Source of the DNA: an uncultured Bordetella sp.
GTDB taxonomy: Bacteria > Pseudomonadota > Gammaproteobacteria > Burkholderiales > Burkholderiaceae_B
DNA length: 11,903 bases
Direction: 5' to 3'
Assembly: GCA_937881145.1 (NCBI GenBank)
Contig: CALGFL010000156.1
Location: forward strand, 1 to 11,903
The notes beneath the pieces are model-generated. The model did not search any database. It was not told the origin of the DNA and saw only the letters and a list, made by a program, of their open reading frames with translations. A program made the translations under genes and the position numbers. Positions 1 through 9,056 of this stretch are shown in pieces; within the stretch, counting starts at the first letter, position 1, and each line of letters opens with the position of its first letter.

Positions 1-1
1 C

Positions 2-1096
2 ATCATGCTGGTGGCGTCCAAGCCGCTTACGCGCTTCGTCAACGCGCATCCCACGGTGGTGGTGCTGTGCCTGGGCTTTCTGCTGATGATCGGCTTTTCG
101 CTCTTGGCCGAGAGCCTGGGCTTCAAGGTGCCCAAGGGCTATCTGTACGCGGCCATCGCTTTCTCGGCAGCCATCGAAGGGCTCAATCAAGTGGCGCGGC
201 GCAATCTGCTGCAGCTGGACGGCACGCGCCCCATGCGCGAGCGCACGGCCGAAACGGTGCTGCGCATGCTGGGCCGGCGCCCGCTGGACGTGGAGCCCGA
301 CGACGAGGTGCCACCGGCTGCCCAGGCCGCGCAAAAGGCCTTCGGCGTGGAGGAACGCAATATGGTCAGCGGGGTGCTGACCCTGGCCGAGCGCAGCATC
401 CACTCGATCATGACGCCGCGCACCGACATAACCTGGATCAACATCGAGGACGACGCGGCCGAGATTCGCCATCAATTGGAAGACACGCCGCACAGCTTCT
501 TCCCGGTGTGTCGCGGGGCGCTCGACGAGATCATCGGCATAGGCCGGGCCAAGAACCTGGTGGCCGACCTGATCACCCAGGGGCAGGTGAACCACGGCGA
601 TCTGCGCGAACCCATCATCGTGCACGAATCCACCGACATCCTGCGCCTGATGGACATCCTCAAGCGTTCGCGCGGGCAGCTGGTGCTGGTGGCCGACGAG
701 TTCGGCATGATCGTGGGCCTGGTCACGCCCATCGACGTGTTCGAGGCGATTGCCGGCGAGTTTCCCGACGAAGACGAAGCGCCGGACATCCTGGCCGAGC
801 GCGAGGACGTGTGGCGCATCGACGGCGCGGCCGACCTGCACCATGTAGAGCAGGTGCTGGAAACCGACGGGCTGGTCGACGAGTCGCAGGACTACACGAC
901 GCTGGCGGGGTATCTGCTGGCGCGCTTCGGGCAACTGCCCAAGGCGGGGGATGTGTGCGAGTACGAGGCGCACAATATGCGCTTTCGCTTCGAGGTCTTG
1001 CAGATCGAAGGACGGCGCATTGCTTCGGTGCGGGTCGAGAAGTCGCACGTCGAGCCGCAAGAGCCGGATGGCGATTCGTACGAGAATTTGGTTTGA
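2..1096 (+). CDS. TerC-type membrane protein with CBS pair and CorC/HlyC domain (5' partial)
   Basis: Integral inner-membrane protein of the YoaE/YegH type. The window starts inside the gene: the frame is open to the edge, and the first visible part is the end of a membrane domain, so the Met at position 5 is internal. Counting from that Met, hydrophobic segments lie at about residues 17-36 and 45-60, followed by a basic linker. A pair of CBS domains spans about residues 130-255, beginning at SIMTPRTDI and ending at GLVTPIDVFEAI. A CorC/HlyC transporter-associated domain spans about 270-350, with the typical YTTLAGYLL stretch. The CBS pair probably binds an adenine nucleotide, and the C-terminal domain is common in ion-transport proteins of the CorC group. 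The substrate is unknown. It converges on lpxH with 45 bases between the stops and no strong terminator. Family assignment is confident; function is not. Confidence 0.85.
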   Translation: MMLVASKPLTRFVNAHPTVVVLCLGFLLMIGFSLLAESLGFKVPKGYLYAAIAFSAAIEGLNQVARRNLLQLDGTRPMRERTAETVLRMLGRRPLDVEPDDEVPPAAQAAQKAFGVEERNMVSGVLTLAERSIHSIMTPRTDITWINIEDDAAEIRHQLEDTPHSFFPVCRGALDEIIGIGRAKNLVADLITQGQVNHGDLREPIIVHESTDILRLMDILKRSRGQLVLVADEFGMIVGLVTPIDVFEAIAGEFPDEDEAPDILAEREDVWRIDGAADLHHVEQVLETDGLVDESQDYTTLAGYLLARFGQLPKAGDVCEYEAHNMRFRFEVLQIEGRRIASVRVEKSHVEPQEPDGDSYENLV

Positions 1097-1141
1097 TTTC
1101 TTTAGTCGTCGTCGACAGGGCTGCCTCGCCGCCTGATTAAC

Positions 1142-1933
1142 TCAAAGATCCCGAAACCGCAGCCCGTCTCGATCGATCACCAGCCAGCCGCCGCGCTTGG
1201 GCTCGGCATGGTCCAGTTCCCAATCCGGCAGTACCCAGCGCTCGCAGCGCCGGCCGTCCACGGCGAACACATGGTGCGCCGGGCGGTGCGTATGGCCGTG
1301 CACCACGACGCTGGCGCCGCTCTCGCGCAGCGCGGCGGCCACCGTATCGGGGCTTGCGTCCATGATCTCCAGCGGCGTGCTGCGCTTGGCCTGCATGCTC
1401 CTGGCGCGCGCCTGGCGGGCAAAGCCCTGGCGCCAGGCCAGGCCGGACATGAGAAAGAGTTTCTGCACCAGCGGGTTGCGCGCCACGGCGCGCCAGCGCT
1501 GGTAGGCGCGGTCGTCGGTGCAATATTCGTCGCCGTGCGACAGCAGCACCGGGCCGCGCACCGTTTGCAGCAGGACGACGTCGGGCAGCAGGTGCGCGCC
1601 CAGCTCGCGGGCCAGGCGTTGGCCGATGAGAAAGTCACGGTTGCCGCGTCCCAGGTAGAGCGGCAGGCGCGAGGCCGCGGCCTTCATCGCGGCCAGCGCC
1701 TCGGCCAGCCAGGGGGGCGGGTCGGCGATCGCGTCGTCGCCTACCCAGACATTGAAAATGTCGCCCGGCAAAAGCACAGCGGCCGCCTCGTCGGCGGCCT
1801 GGTGCAGAAAGCTCAGGAAGGCCTGCTGCGTGGCCGGCGTGTCCGCACCCAGGTGCAGATCGGACGCCAGCCAGACGGGGCCTTGCGGCAGCGCGAGCTT
1901 ATTGAAGGATTTCGGCTTTCTTGATGACCACAT
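1142..1933 (-). CDS. lpxH: UDP-2,3-diacylglucosamine diphosphatase LpxH
   Basis: Hydrolyses UDP-2,3-diacylglucosamine to lipid X and UMP, the fourth step of lipid A synthesis, at the cytoplasmic face of the inner membrane. The 263-aa product carries the complete metallophosphoesterase metal-ligand set: D25 and H27 in SDLHLG, D58 in [12 protein letters not shown]98 in GNRD, H133 in [10 protein letters not shown], and H214 and H216 in HGHTHRP. These line up with the E. coli LpxH ligands with a near-constant offset of 17-19. The offset reflects an N-terminal extension of about 17 residues, slightly basic and without known function. ATG at 1933 is the only ATG, GTG or TTG start before SDLHLG. It overlaps the end of ppiB by 35 nt, so translation is probably coupled to ppiB. 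The ribosome-binding site is weak. Last gene of the minus-strand cluster. Confidence 0.95.
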   Translation of the reverse strand: MWSSRKPKSFNKLALPQGPVWLASDLHLGADTPATQQAFLSFLHQAADEAAAVLLPGDIFNVWVGDDAIADPPPWLAEALAAMKAAASRLPLYLGRGNRDFLIGQRLARELGAHLLPDVVLLQTVRGPVLLSHGDEYCTDDRAYQRWRAVARNPLVQKLFLMSGLAWRQGFARQARARSMQAKRSTPLEIMDASPDTVAAALRESGASVVVHGHTHRPAHHVFAVDGRRCERWVLPDWELDHAEPKRGGWLVIDRDGLRFRDL

Positions 1934-2540
1934 CTTCGGCGGGCACGTTCTGGTGGAAGCCGCTATTGGCGGTCTTCACCGCGGCGATCTTGTCGACCGT
2001 GTCTTCGCCTTCGGTGACTTTGCCGAACACGGCGTAGCCCCAGCCGTTGGGCGTGGGCGCCGTGAAGTTCAGGAAATCGTTGTTGGCCACGTTGATGAAG
2101 AACTGGGCGGTGGCCGAGTGCGGATCGCTGGTGCGGGCCATGGCGATCGTGTACTTGTCGTTCTTCAAGCCGTTGTTGGCTTCGTTTTCGATGGGCGAGT
2201 GGGTGGGCTTTTGCTTGAGGCCCGGCTCGAAGCCGCCGCCCTGGATCATGAAGCCGGCGATCACGCGGTGAAAGATCGTGCCGTCGTAGAAGCCTTCTTT
2301 CACGTAGGTGAGGAAGTTCTCGGTTGTCTTGGGGGCCTTTTCGGCGTCCAGCGTCAGGACAAGGTCGCCCAAGTTGGTTTCCAGCTTGACGCGCGGGTGG
2401 GGGTTGCTCATTTGCTGAGTGCCTTTATCTGTTTGGGTGGAAGAAGCGGGGGCGGCGGCCTGTGCGCCGGCACCCAGGGGCAGCAGGCTGGCCAGCGCTA
2501 GGGTGCAGGCCAGGCGTATCGAATGCTTGAAATGCGTCAT
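1899..2540 (-). CDS. ppiB: Cyclophilin-type peptidyl-prolyl cis-trans isomerase, apparently exported
   Basis: Catalyses cis-trans isomerisation of X-Pro bonds in folding proteins. The cyclophilin core includes [14 protein letters not shown] with the catalytic Arg, [17 protein letters not shown], and a [10 protein letters not shown] segment, and resembles the cytosolic E. coli PpiB more than PpiA. The start at 2540 gives 213 aa with a signal peptide ([20 protein letters not shown], then AQAAAPA as a cleavage region). It overlaps the stop of the upstream TPR gene as ATGA, with GGAAG (2551-2555 on the complement) ten bases upstream, so this start is well supported. A second in-frame ATG at 2411 (M44) would give a 170-aa cytosolic form and has its own AAAGG ten bases upstream. 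Downstream, the gene overlaps lpxH. Family is certain; compartment is inferred. Confidence 0.92.
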   Translation of the reverse strand: MTHFKHSIRLACTLALASLLPLGAGAQAAAPASSTQTDKGTQQMSNPHPRVKLETNLGDLVLTLDAEKAPKTTENFLTYVKEGFYDGTIFHRVIAGFMIQGGGFEPGLKQKPTHSPIENEANNGLKNDKYTIAMARTSDPHSATAQFFINVANNDFLNFTAPTPNGWGYAVFGKVTEGEDTVDKIAAVKTANSGFHQNVPAEDVVIKKAEILQ

Positions 2541-3184
2541 TGCGAAGGGGCTTCCGTCATATGGGCGCGAGCCGCGCCGGGATCGCGGGACGCCAGTTGC
2601 TTCAGGTTGGCCTGCGCGTCGGCATAGTCGGGGTCGACTTGCAGCGCGGTGCGCAAGGCTGCGCCGGCCTGGTTGAGCTTGCCCTGCCGGACATAGAGCG
2701 TGGCCAGATTGTTCCACGGTTCGGGCAGTTCGGGAAAGCGCCGGGTCATGTCCTGGTAGATCGCGGCGGCCTGGTCGATGTGGCCCAGCGCGGCCAGCAC
2801 GCGCGCATGCTGGAACATGAGCTGCACGTCGGTGCCGGGCTTGCCCTGGAGCTGGGCCTGGCGCCATTCGATCAGCTTGAGGGCGCCGGCATAGTCGCCC
2901 TTGTCGATCCTGGCCTCGATGTGGTCGGTGATTTGCGTCGGCATGGGCTGGAGCCGCGTATCGACGCCGGGCCGCAGCTCGTCCATTTCTTTGGCCAGCC
3001 ATTGCCAGCCCTGATCGGGCGGGTAAGGGTCCAGCGTGGTGAGATGCGAATTGTCGACGAGCGTCCCGCCGCCGCCCATGGACTGGGCCCGGGCGATATG
3101 CGGGCAGATCGCCAGCGTGGCGGCCAGTGGCAGGGCCAGCGCGGCAAGTCGGAAACGCAGCATCGGAGTCATGGCAGTAGGCAT
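2537..3184 (-). CDS. Secreted tetratricopeptide-repeat protein
   Basis: A 215-aa protein, probably periplasmic, with no enzyme motif. Residues 1-33 form a signal peptide (basic MLRFR, hydrophobic [14 protein letters not shown], then ARA before Q34). The C27 context is not a proper lipobox. The C-terminal half, about residues 80-200, has two or three TPR-like helical pairs, clearest in [20 protein letters not shown] and in [20 protein letters not shown] followed by [11 protein letters not shown]. Such repeats usually mediate protein-protein contacts. I chose the ATG at 3184 because it gives a normal signal peptide; the open frame continues upstream to 3292, but that extension would overlap the cysS promoter region. 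ATGs at 3172 and 3163 are also possible. First gene of the cluster with ppiB and lpxH, translationally coupled to ppiB by a 4-nt overlap. A role in envelope protein assembly is a guess from this context. Confidence 0.75.
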   Translation of the reverse strand: MPTAMTPMLRFRLAALALPLAATLAICPHIARAQSMGGGGTLVDNSHLTTLDPYPPDQGWQWLAKEMDELRPGVDTRLQPMPTQITDHIEARIDKGDYAGALKLIEWRQAQLQGKPGTDVQLMFQHARVLAALGHIDQAAAIYQDMTRRFPELPEPWNNLATLYVRQGKLNQAGAALRTALQVDPDYADAQANLKQLASRDPGAARAHMTEAPSQ

Positions 3185-3238
3185 GGCGGTGTCTGGAGGA
3201 AGCGGACTATCCGGCCTCGGCGGGCAGGGTGGGGCGCT

Positions 3239-3247
3239 TGCTATACT
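3239..3247 (+). promoter_or_regulatory. Candidate extended -10 promoter for cysS
   Basis: TGC followed by TATACT is an extended -10 element in the divergent region between the TPR gene and cysS. No convincing -35 hexamer lies 16-18 bases upstream, which extended -10 promoters tolerate. It would give a cysS leader of about 105 bases. The same TGC plus -10 architecture occurs before tRNA-Ser in this window. Confidence 0.4.
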
Positions 3248-3288
3248 TGTCGACCGCCATTCTAGCTCGGCATTGCGGCTCGTATATC

Positions 3289-3318
3289 TCAAGACCCGTC
3301 AAGACTCATCGAGATTCG
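3289..3318 (+). repeat. Three imperfect tandem 10-base repeats in the cysS leader
   Basis: TCAAGACCCG, TCAAGACTCA and TCGAGATTCG follow one another directly in the presumed untranslated leader of cysS, 40-70 bases before its ATG. The first two share eight of ten bases; the third is weaker. The unit length is close to one helical turn. Function unknown. Confidence 0.5.
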
Positions 3319-3357
3319 CGATCCGCCGGGCAATTCGTTCGGGCTATCCGCCTTCCC

Positions 3358-4821
3358 ATGCTTCAGATCTATAACTCGCTTACACGTAGCAAGACGTCCT
3401 TCGTGCCCATCGAACCGGGCAAGGTGCGCATGTACGTCTGCGGCATGACGGTGTACGACTACTGCCATCTGGGCCATGCCCGCATGCTGGTGTCTTTCGA
3501 CGTGGTGCAGCGCTGGCTGCGCGCCAGCGGCTACGCCGTCCAATACGTGCGCAACATCACCGATATCGACGACAAGATCATCAAGCGCGCTGTGCAAACC
3601 GGGCGCCGCATCGGCCAAGTCACCGAGTTCTATATCGCGGCCATGGATGCCGACGCGCAGGCGCTGGGCGTGCAAAAGCCCGACCACGAGCCGCGCGCCA
3701 CGCAATACGTGGGCCAGATGCTGGGCATCATCGCCAAGCTGCAGGAAAACGGCCTGGCCTACGAGGCCGCCGACGGCGACGTGAACTACTCGGTGCGCGG
3801 CTTTCCGGGCTATGGCAAGCTCTCGGGCAAGTCGCTCGACGACCTGCGCGCGGGCGAACGCGTCGCCGTGGGCTCGGCCAAGCGCGATCCACTGGACTTC
3901 GTGCTGTGGAAGTCGGCCAAGCCCGAAGAGCCCGCCGACACCAAGTGGAACCCCGCCGATTACGGCTACGTCTACGGCCCGGGCCGGCCGGGCTGGCACA
4001 TCGAATGCTCGGCCATGAGCCGCGCCTTGCTGGGCCAGCCGCTGGACATCCACGGCGGCGGTCCCGACTTGAAATTCCCGCATCACGAAAACGAAATCGC
4101 CCAGACCGAGGGCGCTTTCGGCGGCACCATGGCCAATGCCTGGATGCATTGCGGCCCGCTCATGGTCGATGCCGACAAGATGTCCAAGTCGCTCGGCAAC
4201 TTTCGCACCATCCGCCAGACGGTGGCCGACGAGGCCAGCCTGTCCGACGAAAAGGCCGATTACCCGGTCAACCCGCGCGAGGCGGAGATGCTGCGCTTTT
4301 TTATTGTGCGCAACCATTACCGCAGTCCGCAGAACTTCACGCCCGACAACCTCATCGATGCGCAGAGCGCGCTCGACGGCCTCTACCAGGCCCTGCGCAA
4401 CGTCGAACCCGATTGGCTGAATGTCGATTGGAACGAACCCCAGGCGCAGGCCTTCAAGGCCGCCATGGACGACGACTTCAATACCTCGGGCGCGGTGGCC
4501 GTGCTGTTCGAGCTGGCCTCCGAAGCCAACCGGACGCGGAGCGCGCGCGCGGCCGGCCAGCTCAAGCAGCTCGGCGGCCTGCTGGGGCTGCTGCAGCAAG
4601 ACCCCGAAGCCTATTTCCAGAGCGTGACGCGCTATCGCACCGGCGCGGCCGCTTCGGCCGCGCTCGATGCCGCCGCCATCGAGGCGCGCATCGCGGCTCG
4701 CGCCGCGGCCAAGCAGGCGCGAAATTTTGCGCAAGCCGATCGCATCCGCGACGAATTGCGCGCTGCCGGCATCGAGATCGACGACAAGCCGGGCGGCCTC
4801 ACTCAATGGCGCCGCGCCTGA
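3358..4821 (+). CDS. cysS: Cysteinyl-tRNA synthetase
   Basis: Class I aminoacyl-tRNA synthetase that activates cysteine with ATP and loads it on tRNA-Cys in the cytosol. The 487-aa product (E. coli: 461) starts at [10 protein letters not shown]. It has the HIGH-type motif HLGH at residues 37-40, KMSKS at 274-278, and the four zinc ligands that select cysteine: C28, C217, H242 and E246. These match E. coli C28, C209, H234 and E238 with a uniform shift of eight for the last three. The C-terminal region contains the usual helical anticodon-binding segment ([20 protein letters not shown]). The frame is open upstream to 3229, but ATG 3358 fits the family N-terminus. First gene of the plus-strand core cluster; the next start is 30 bases beyond its stop. 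Confidence 0.98.
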   Translation: MLQIYNSLTRSKTSFVPIEPGKVRMYVCGMTVYDYCHLGHARMLVSFDVVQRWLRASGYAVQYVRNITDIDDKIIKRAVQTGRRIGQVTEFYIAAMDADAQALGVQKPDHEPRATQYVGQMLGIIAKLQENGLAYEAADGDVNYSVRGFPGYGKLSGKSLDDLRAGERVAVGSAKRDPLDFVLWKSAKPEEPADTKWNPADYGYVYGPGRPGWHIECSAMSRALLGQPLDIHGGGPDLKFPHHENEIAQTEGAFGGTMANAWMHCGPLMVDADKMSKSLGNFRTIRQTVADEASLSDEKADYPVNPREAEMLRFFIVRNHYRSPQNFTPDNLIDAQSALDGLYQALRNVEPDWLNVDWNEPQAQAFKAAMDDDFNTSGAVAVLFELASEANRTRSARAAGQLKQLGGLLGLLQQDPEAYFQSVTRYRTGAAASAALDAAAIEARIAARAAAKQARNFAQADRIRDELRAAGIEIDDKPGGLTQWRRA

Positions 4822-4851
4822 CCGGCCGTGCCTGACCGGAGTCACACTCGT

Positions 4852-5496
4852 ATGCCCAGTTCCACCGAGATCTCCGTCGAAAAGCCCGACTATTGGGACG
4901 ACGCCGTCGCGCATCTGGTCAAGCGCGACCGCATTCTCAAAAAAATCATCCCGCAGCATCCCGAAGTCTGGCTGACTTCGCGCGGTACGCCGTTCATCAC
5001 GCTGGCGCGCGCCATCGTGGGTCAGCAGATCTCCACCAAGGCCGCCGACGCGGTCTGGAACAAGTTCACCGCCGTGGTGGGCAAGCGTCCGTCGCCCGCC
5101 TCCGTGCTCAAGACGGACGTGCAAGGCTTGCGCGCCGCCGGCCTGTCCCAACGCAAGGCCGAATACGTGCAGGACCTGGCCACGCACTTCAGCGAACGCC
5201 GCGTGCACCCCGAAAAATGGGCCTCCATGCCTGACGAAGACGTCGTCGACGAGCTGGTCGCCATTAGGGGTATAGGCCGATGGACAGCCGAGATGTTTTT
5301 GATCTTCAATCTCCAACGGCCGGACGTCCTGCCGCTGGACGACCTGGGGTTGCTCAAGGCGATCTCGCTACACTACTTCAGCGGTGAGCCGGTTTCGCGG
5401 TTCGAGGCTCGCGAAGTTTCGCTGGCGTGGCAACCCTGGCGCACCGTGGCGACCTGGTATCTCTGGCGCAGCCTGGACCCGACGGTCCAGTACTGA
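4852..5496 (+). CDS. DNA-3-methyladenine glycosylase (AlkA-type, HhH-GPD)
   Basis: Base-excision repair enzyme that removes alkylated purines such as 3-methyladenine. The 214-aa protein belongs to the HhH-GPD superfamily: LARAIVGQQIST near the N-terminus, the helix-hairpin-helix with LVAIRGIGRWTAEMF, then LPLDDLGL. D164 of that last motif corresponds to the catalytic Asp of AlkA (D238 in E. coli). It lacks the N-terminal domain of E. coli AlkA, as do many short bacterial homologues. ATG 4852 is chosen because GGAG (4838-4841) stands ten bases upstream; a GTG at 4828 would add eight residues. It follows cysS by 30 bases and precedes accA by 45, so it is probably co-transcribed. No Ada-type operator is visible. 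Confidence 0.92.
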   Translation: MPSSTEISVEKPDYWDDAVAHLVKRDRILKKIIPQHPEVWLTSRGTPFITLARAIVGQQISTKAADAVWNKFTAVVGKRPSPASVLKTDVQGLRAAGLSQRKAEYVQDLATHFSERRVHPEKWASMPDEDVVDELVAIRGIGRWTAEMFLIFNLQRPDVLPLDDLGLLKAISLHYFSGEPVSRFEAREVSLAWQPWRTVATWYLWRSLDPTVQY

Positions 5497-5541
5497 TTCC
5501 GGCCATAACAGACCAAGGCGCCCTTCAACGGAACCTTCCAA

Positions 5542-6507
<966 letters not shown>

Positions 6508-6541
6508 CCCCGCGAGGGCAGGCCTGCGGCACGGGGCGATC

Positions 6542-7600
6542 ATGCATGGCGCAGCGCCCGCGCCAGCCAGGCATCGCCTGGGCAGCTTGCCGGATTGTCC
6601 CGTCGAGCTGATCTCTCCCGTGCGTGCCGCGCTACGGGGTTTGCCCAAGAACACGACGCGCATTGCCGTCGCGGTCAGCGGCGGCGGCGATTCGGCCATG
6701 CTGGCGCTGGCCGCCGCGCATGCGGCGCGCGGCCTGGGTCTCGATCTCGTCCTGTTCCATGTTCATCACGGCCTGCAAGCCCAGGCCGACGAGTGGGCCG
6801 CGCACGTCCAGGCCTTGGGCATCTTGCTGAGCGTTGCGGTGCTGCAGGCCCGCGTGCGCGTGCCCGACGACACCGGCAAAGGCATCGAGGCCGCGGCGCG
6901 GCAGGCGCGCTACGAAGCCTTGGCCGGCCTGGCGCGGCAGGCCGACGTGGCCCAGGTGCTGCTGGCGCATCATCAGGACGACCAGGCCGAGACCGTGCTG
7001 CTGCGCCTGCTGCGCGGCGCCGGCCTGCAAGGCATGGCCGCGATGGCCGCCGAGACCGAACGCGACGGCGTGCGCTATCTGCGGCCCTGGCTGTCGGTGC
7101 CGCGCGCGGCCATCCGCGCGGCGGCGGCCGGCTTCGCCCAGGCCCAGGGCTGGCAGCCCGTGGAAGACCCGACCAATACCGACGCGCGCTACACCCGCGC
7201 GGCGGTGCGCACGCAACTCAAGCCCGCACTGGATGCGCGCTGGCCCGGGTGGCAGGCCATCGTCGCGCGCCATGCGCGCCACATGGCCGAGGCGGCCGAG
7301 GTGCTGGCCGACGTGGCGCGCGCCGACCTGTCGGCGCTGGATTTTTCGCCGGCCGATGCCAGTTTTTCCCTGGCGGCCTGGCGCGGCCTGTCGCCGGCGC
7401 GGCAGCTAAATGTGCTGCGCCATTGGCTGGCCGGCCGGAATCTGCCCATGCCCAGCGACGCCCGGCTGGCCGAGCTGGCGCGCCAGCTTCGGCAGCTTCA
7501 TGCCCTGGGCCACGACCGCCAACTGCGCTGGGAGCACGCGGGCAGGGTGGTGGGATGCGCGCACGGGCGCGTGGTTATTTCCTTATCGCCCCGGGTTTGA
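6542..7600 (+). CDS. tilS: tRNA(Ile)-lysidine synthase
   Basis: Converts cytidine 34 of tRNA-Ile(CAU) to lysidine with ATP and lysine, so that the tRNA reads AUA and is charged with isoleucine. The N-terminal PP-loop is SGGGDS at residues 46-51, followed by HVHHGLQ and by LAHHQDDQAETVLLRLLRG, all typical of the N-type ATP pyrophosphatase fold. A substrate-binding region follows (QPVEDPTNTDARYTRAAVR). At 352 aa it is shorter than E. coli TilS (432) and seems to lack most of the C-terminal domain, as in other short members. ATG 6542 has GGGG (6533-6536) five bases upstream; an in-frame GTG at 6620 would start just before the PP-loop domain and cannot be excluded. It follows accA by 34 bases. 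Confidence 0.95.
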   Translation: MHGAAPAPARHRLGSLPDCPVELISPVRAALRGLPKNTTRIAVAVSGGGDSAMLALAAAHAARGLGLDLVLFHVHHGLQAQADEWAAHVQALGILLSVAVLQARVRVPDDTGKGIEAAARQARYEALAGLARQADVAQVLLAHHQDDQAETVLLRLLRGAGLQGMAAMAAETERDGVRYLRPWLSVPRAAIRAAAAGFAQAQGWQPVEDPTNTDARYTRAAVRTQLKPALDARWPGWQAIVARHARHMAEAAEVLADVARADLSALDFSPADASFSLAAWRGLSPARQLNVLRHWLAGRNLPMPSDARLAELARQLRQLHALGHDRQLRWEHAGRVVGCAHGRVVISLSPRV

Positions 7601-7627
7601 AGCAGGATTTCGCCGGCGCGCTAAAAT
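7597..7627 (+). promoter_or_regulatory. Candidate lysC promoter
   Basis: TTGAAG (7597-7602) and TAAAAT (7622-7627) are separated by 19 bases, slightly long, and the -35 overlaps the tilS stop codon. Transcription would start near 7634, placing the palindrome at 7657-7670 inside the leader. The 116-base gap between tilS and lysC is the longest between adjacent genes in the cysS-lysC run, which supports a separate promoter here. Confidence 0.35.
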
Positions 7628-7656
7628 AACAAGCTTTGCCAGCTGCTTGCCGGAAT

Positions 7657-7670
7657 CGATACATGTATCG
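7657..7670. promoter_or_regulatory. 14-bp perfect palindrome before lysC (possible operator)
   Basis: CGATACATGTATCG is a perfect palindrome, 46 bases upstream of the lysC ATG and about 30 bases after the candidate -10. Its symmetry and placement suit a dimeric regulator. I do not recognise it as the site of a known factor. Too short and loop-less for a terminator, and no T-run follows. Confidence 0.4.
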
Positions 7671-7716
7671 GGACGGGTAGCGTTGTTTCTGTTCAAAGCA
7701 CGAAATCCAGAGCACT

Positions 7717-8982
7717 ATGTCCCTGATCGTTCATAAATACGGCGGCACGTCGATGGGCTCCATCGAGCGCATCAGAAATGTCGCGCGCCGGGTTGCCAAG
7801 TGGCATGCCGCAGGCCATCAAGTGGTGGTCGTCCCTTCCGCGATGTCGGGCGAGACCAATCGTCTGCTGGGCCTGGCGCGCGAGCTGTCGCCGCAGCCCG
7901 ACGGCCGCGAACTCGATGCGATCGCCGCCACGGGCGAGCAGGTCAGCAGCGGCCTTCTGGCCATCGCCCTGCAGGCCGAAGGCGTCCAGGCGCGCAGCTA
8001 TGCCGGCTGGCAAGTGGCCGTAAAGACCGATTCGGCCTACACCAAGGCGCGCATCAACTCGATCGACGACACGCGCATCCGCGGCGACCTGAACCACGGC
8101 CGCGTGGTCATCGTCACCGGTTTTCAGGGCGTGGACGACGAAGGCCACATCACCACGCTGGGGCGCGGCGGCTCCGACACCTCGGCCGTGGCCGTGGCGG
8201 CCGCCATCGGCGCCGACGAATGCCTGATCTACACCGACGTCGACGGCGTCTACACCACCGACCCGCGCGTGGTGCCCGAAGCGCGCCGCATGGCCGTCGT
8301 TTCTTTCGAGGAAATGCTGGAGATGGCCTCGCTGGGCTCCAAGGTCCTGCAGATCCGCTCGGTGGAGTTCGCCGGCAAGTACCGCGTGCCTACGCGCGTG
8401 CTGTCGTCGCTGACCGACCCGCTCATGCCGCTCGACGAAGAAATGCGTTCGGGCACGCTGATTACTTTTGAGGAAGACGAAAAAATGGAAGCCGCCGTTG
8501 TCTCGGGCATCGCCTTCAGCCGCGACGAAGCCAAGATCACCCTGTTGGCCGTGCCCGACAAGCCGGGCATCGCCTACTCCATCCTGGGCCCGGTCGCCGC
8601 GGCCAATATCGACGTGGACATGATCGTGCAGAACGTGTCCGTGGCCGGCACCACCGACTTCTCGTTCACGGTCAACCGCAACGAGTTCCTGCGCACCATC
8701 GACGTGCTCAAGCGCGACGTGATCCCCGCCGTGGGCGCGCGCGAACTGATCACCGACGAGAAGGTCGCCAAGGTTTCCATCGTCGGCATCGGCATGCGCT
8801 CGCACGTGGGCGTGGCCAGCCTGATGTTCCAGACCCTGTCGCAGGACGGCATCAACATCCAGATGATCAGCACCAGCGAAATCAAGACCTCGGTGCTCAT
8901 CGACGACAAATACCTGGAACTGGCCGTGCGCGCCCTGCACAAGGCCTTCGACCTGGACAAGGAGCCGGCGGCCAAGGGCTGA
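7717..8982 (+). CDS. lysC: Aspartate kinase
   Basis: Phosphorylates L-aspartate, the first step towards lysine, diaminopimelate, threonine, methionine and isoleucine. The 421-aa monofunctional enzyme starts with KYGGTSMGS (residues 7-15) and has GRGGSDTSAVAVA and YTDVDGVYTTDPR in the kinase domain (to about residue 245). Two ACT domains follow, about 265-345 and 346-415, with MISTSEIKTSVLI in the second. ACT domains bind lysine or threonine for feedback inhibition, so the enzyme is probably end-product controlled. An internal ATG at 8485 (M257), just before the ACT domains, has GAGGAA nine bases upstream and may produce a separate regulatory subunit, as known for the B. subtilis and C. glutamicum enzymes. 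ATG 7717 itself has only a weak CAGAG four bases upstream. Confidence 0.97.
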   Translation: MSLIVHKYGGTSMGSIERIRNVARRVAKWHAAGHQVVVVPSAMSGETNRLLGLARELSPQPDGRELDAIAATGEQVSSGLLAIALQAEGVQARSYAGWQVAVKTDSAYTKARINSIDDTRIRGDLNHGRVVIVTGFQGVDDEGHITTLGRGGSDTSAVAVAAAIGADECLIYTDVDGVYTTDPRVVPEARRMAVVSFEEMLEMASLGSKVLQIRSVEFAGKYRVPTRVLSSLTDPLMPLDEEMRSGTLITFEEDEKMEAAVVSGIAFSRDEAKITLLAVPDKPGIAYSILGPVAAANIDVDMIVQNVSVAGTTDFSFTVNRNEFLRTIDVLKRDVIPAVGARELITDEKVAKVSIVGIGMRSHVGVASLMFQTLSQDGINIQMISTSEIKTSVLIDDKYLELAVRALHKAFDLDKEPAAKG

Positions 8983-9033
8983 CGCGGCTCTCTGGTCGGG
9001 GTTTTCCGTGTCGCAACGACGATGCGGAAATTC

Positions 9034-9042
9034 TGCTAGAAT
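9034..9042 (+). promoter_or_regulatory. Extended -10 promoter of tRNA-Ser
   Basis: TGC followed by TAGAAT lies 14 bases before the mature tRNA 5' end, predicting a very short leader. No good -35 hexamer is seen, consistent with an extended -10 type. AATTCTG occurs twice around it (9029-9035 and 9040-9046). Confidence 0.5.
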
Positions 9043-9056
9043 TCTGGGTTGTTTCC

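Noticed and set aside
3289..5316. 675-codon open frame on the minus strand opposite cysS and the glycosylase gene.
   Set aside because: Antisense to genes with complete catalytic motifs; long open antisense frames are common in high-GC DNA, and the product is low in complexity with no family features.
6508..6536. CCCCG...CGGGG inverted repeat with an inner GCAGGCCTGC palindrome between accA and tilS.
   Set aside because: Short stem, no T-run, and it overlaps the tilS ribosome-binding site; no more than expected in GC-rich DNA.
7693..8940. 415-codon open frame opposite lysC.
   Set aside because: Same cause: codon-position GC bias of lysC mirrored on the other strand; the His/Gly/Arg-rich product has no recognisable domain.
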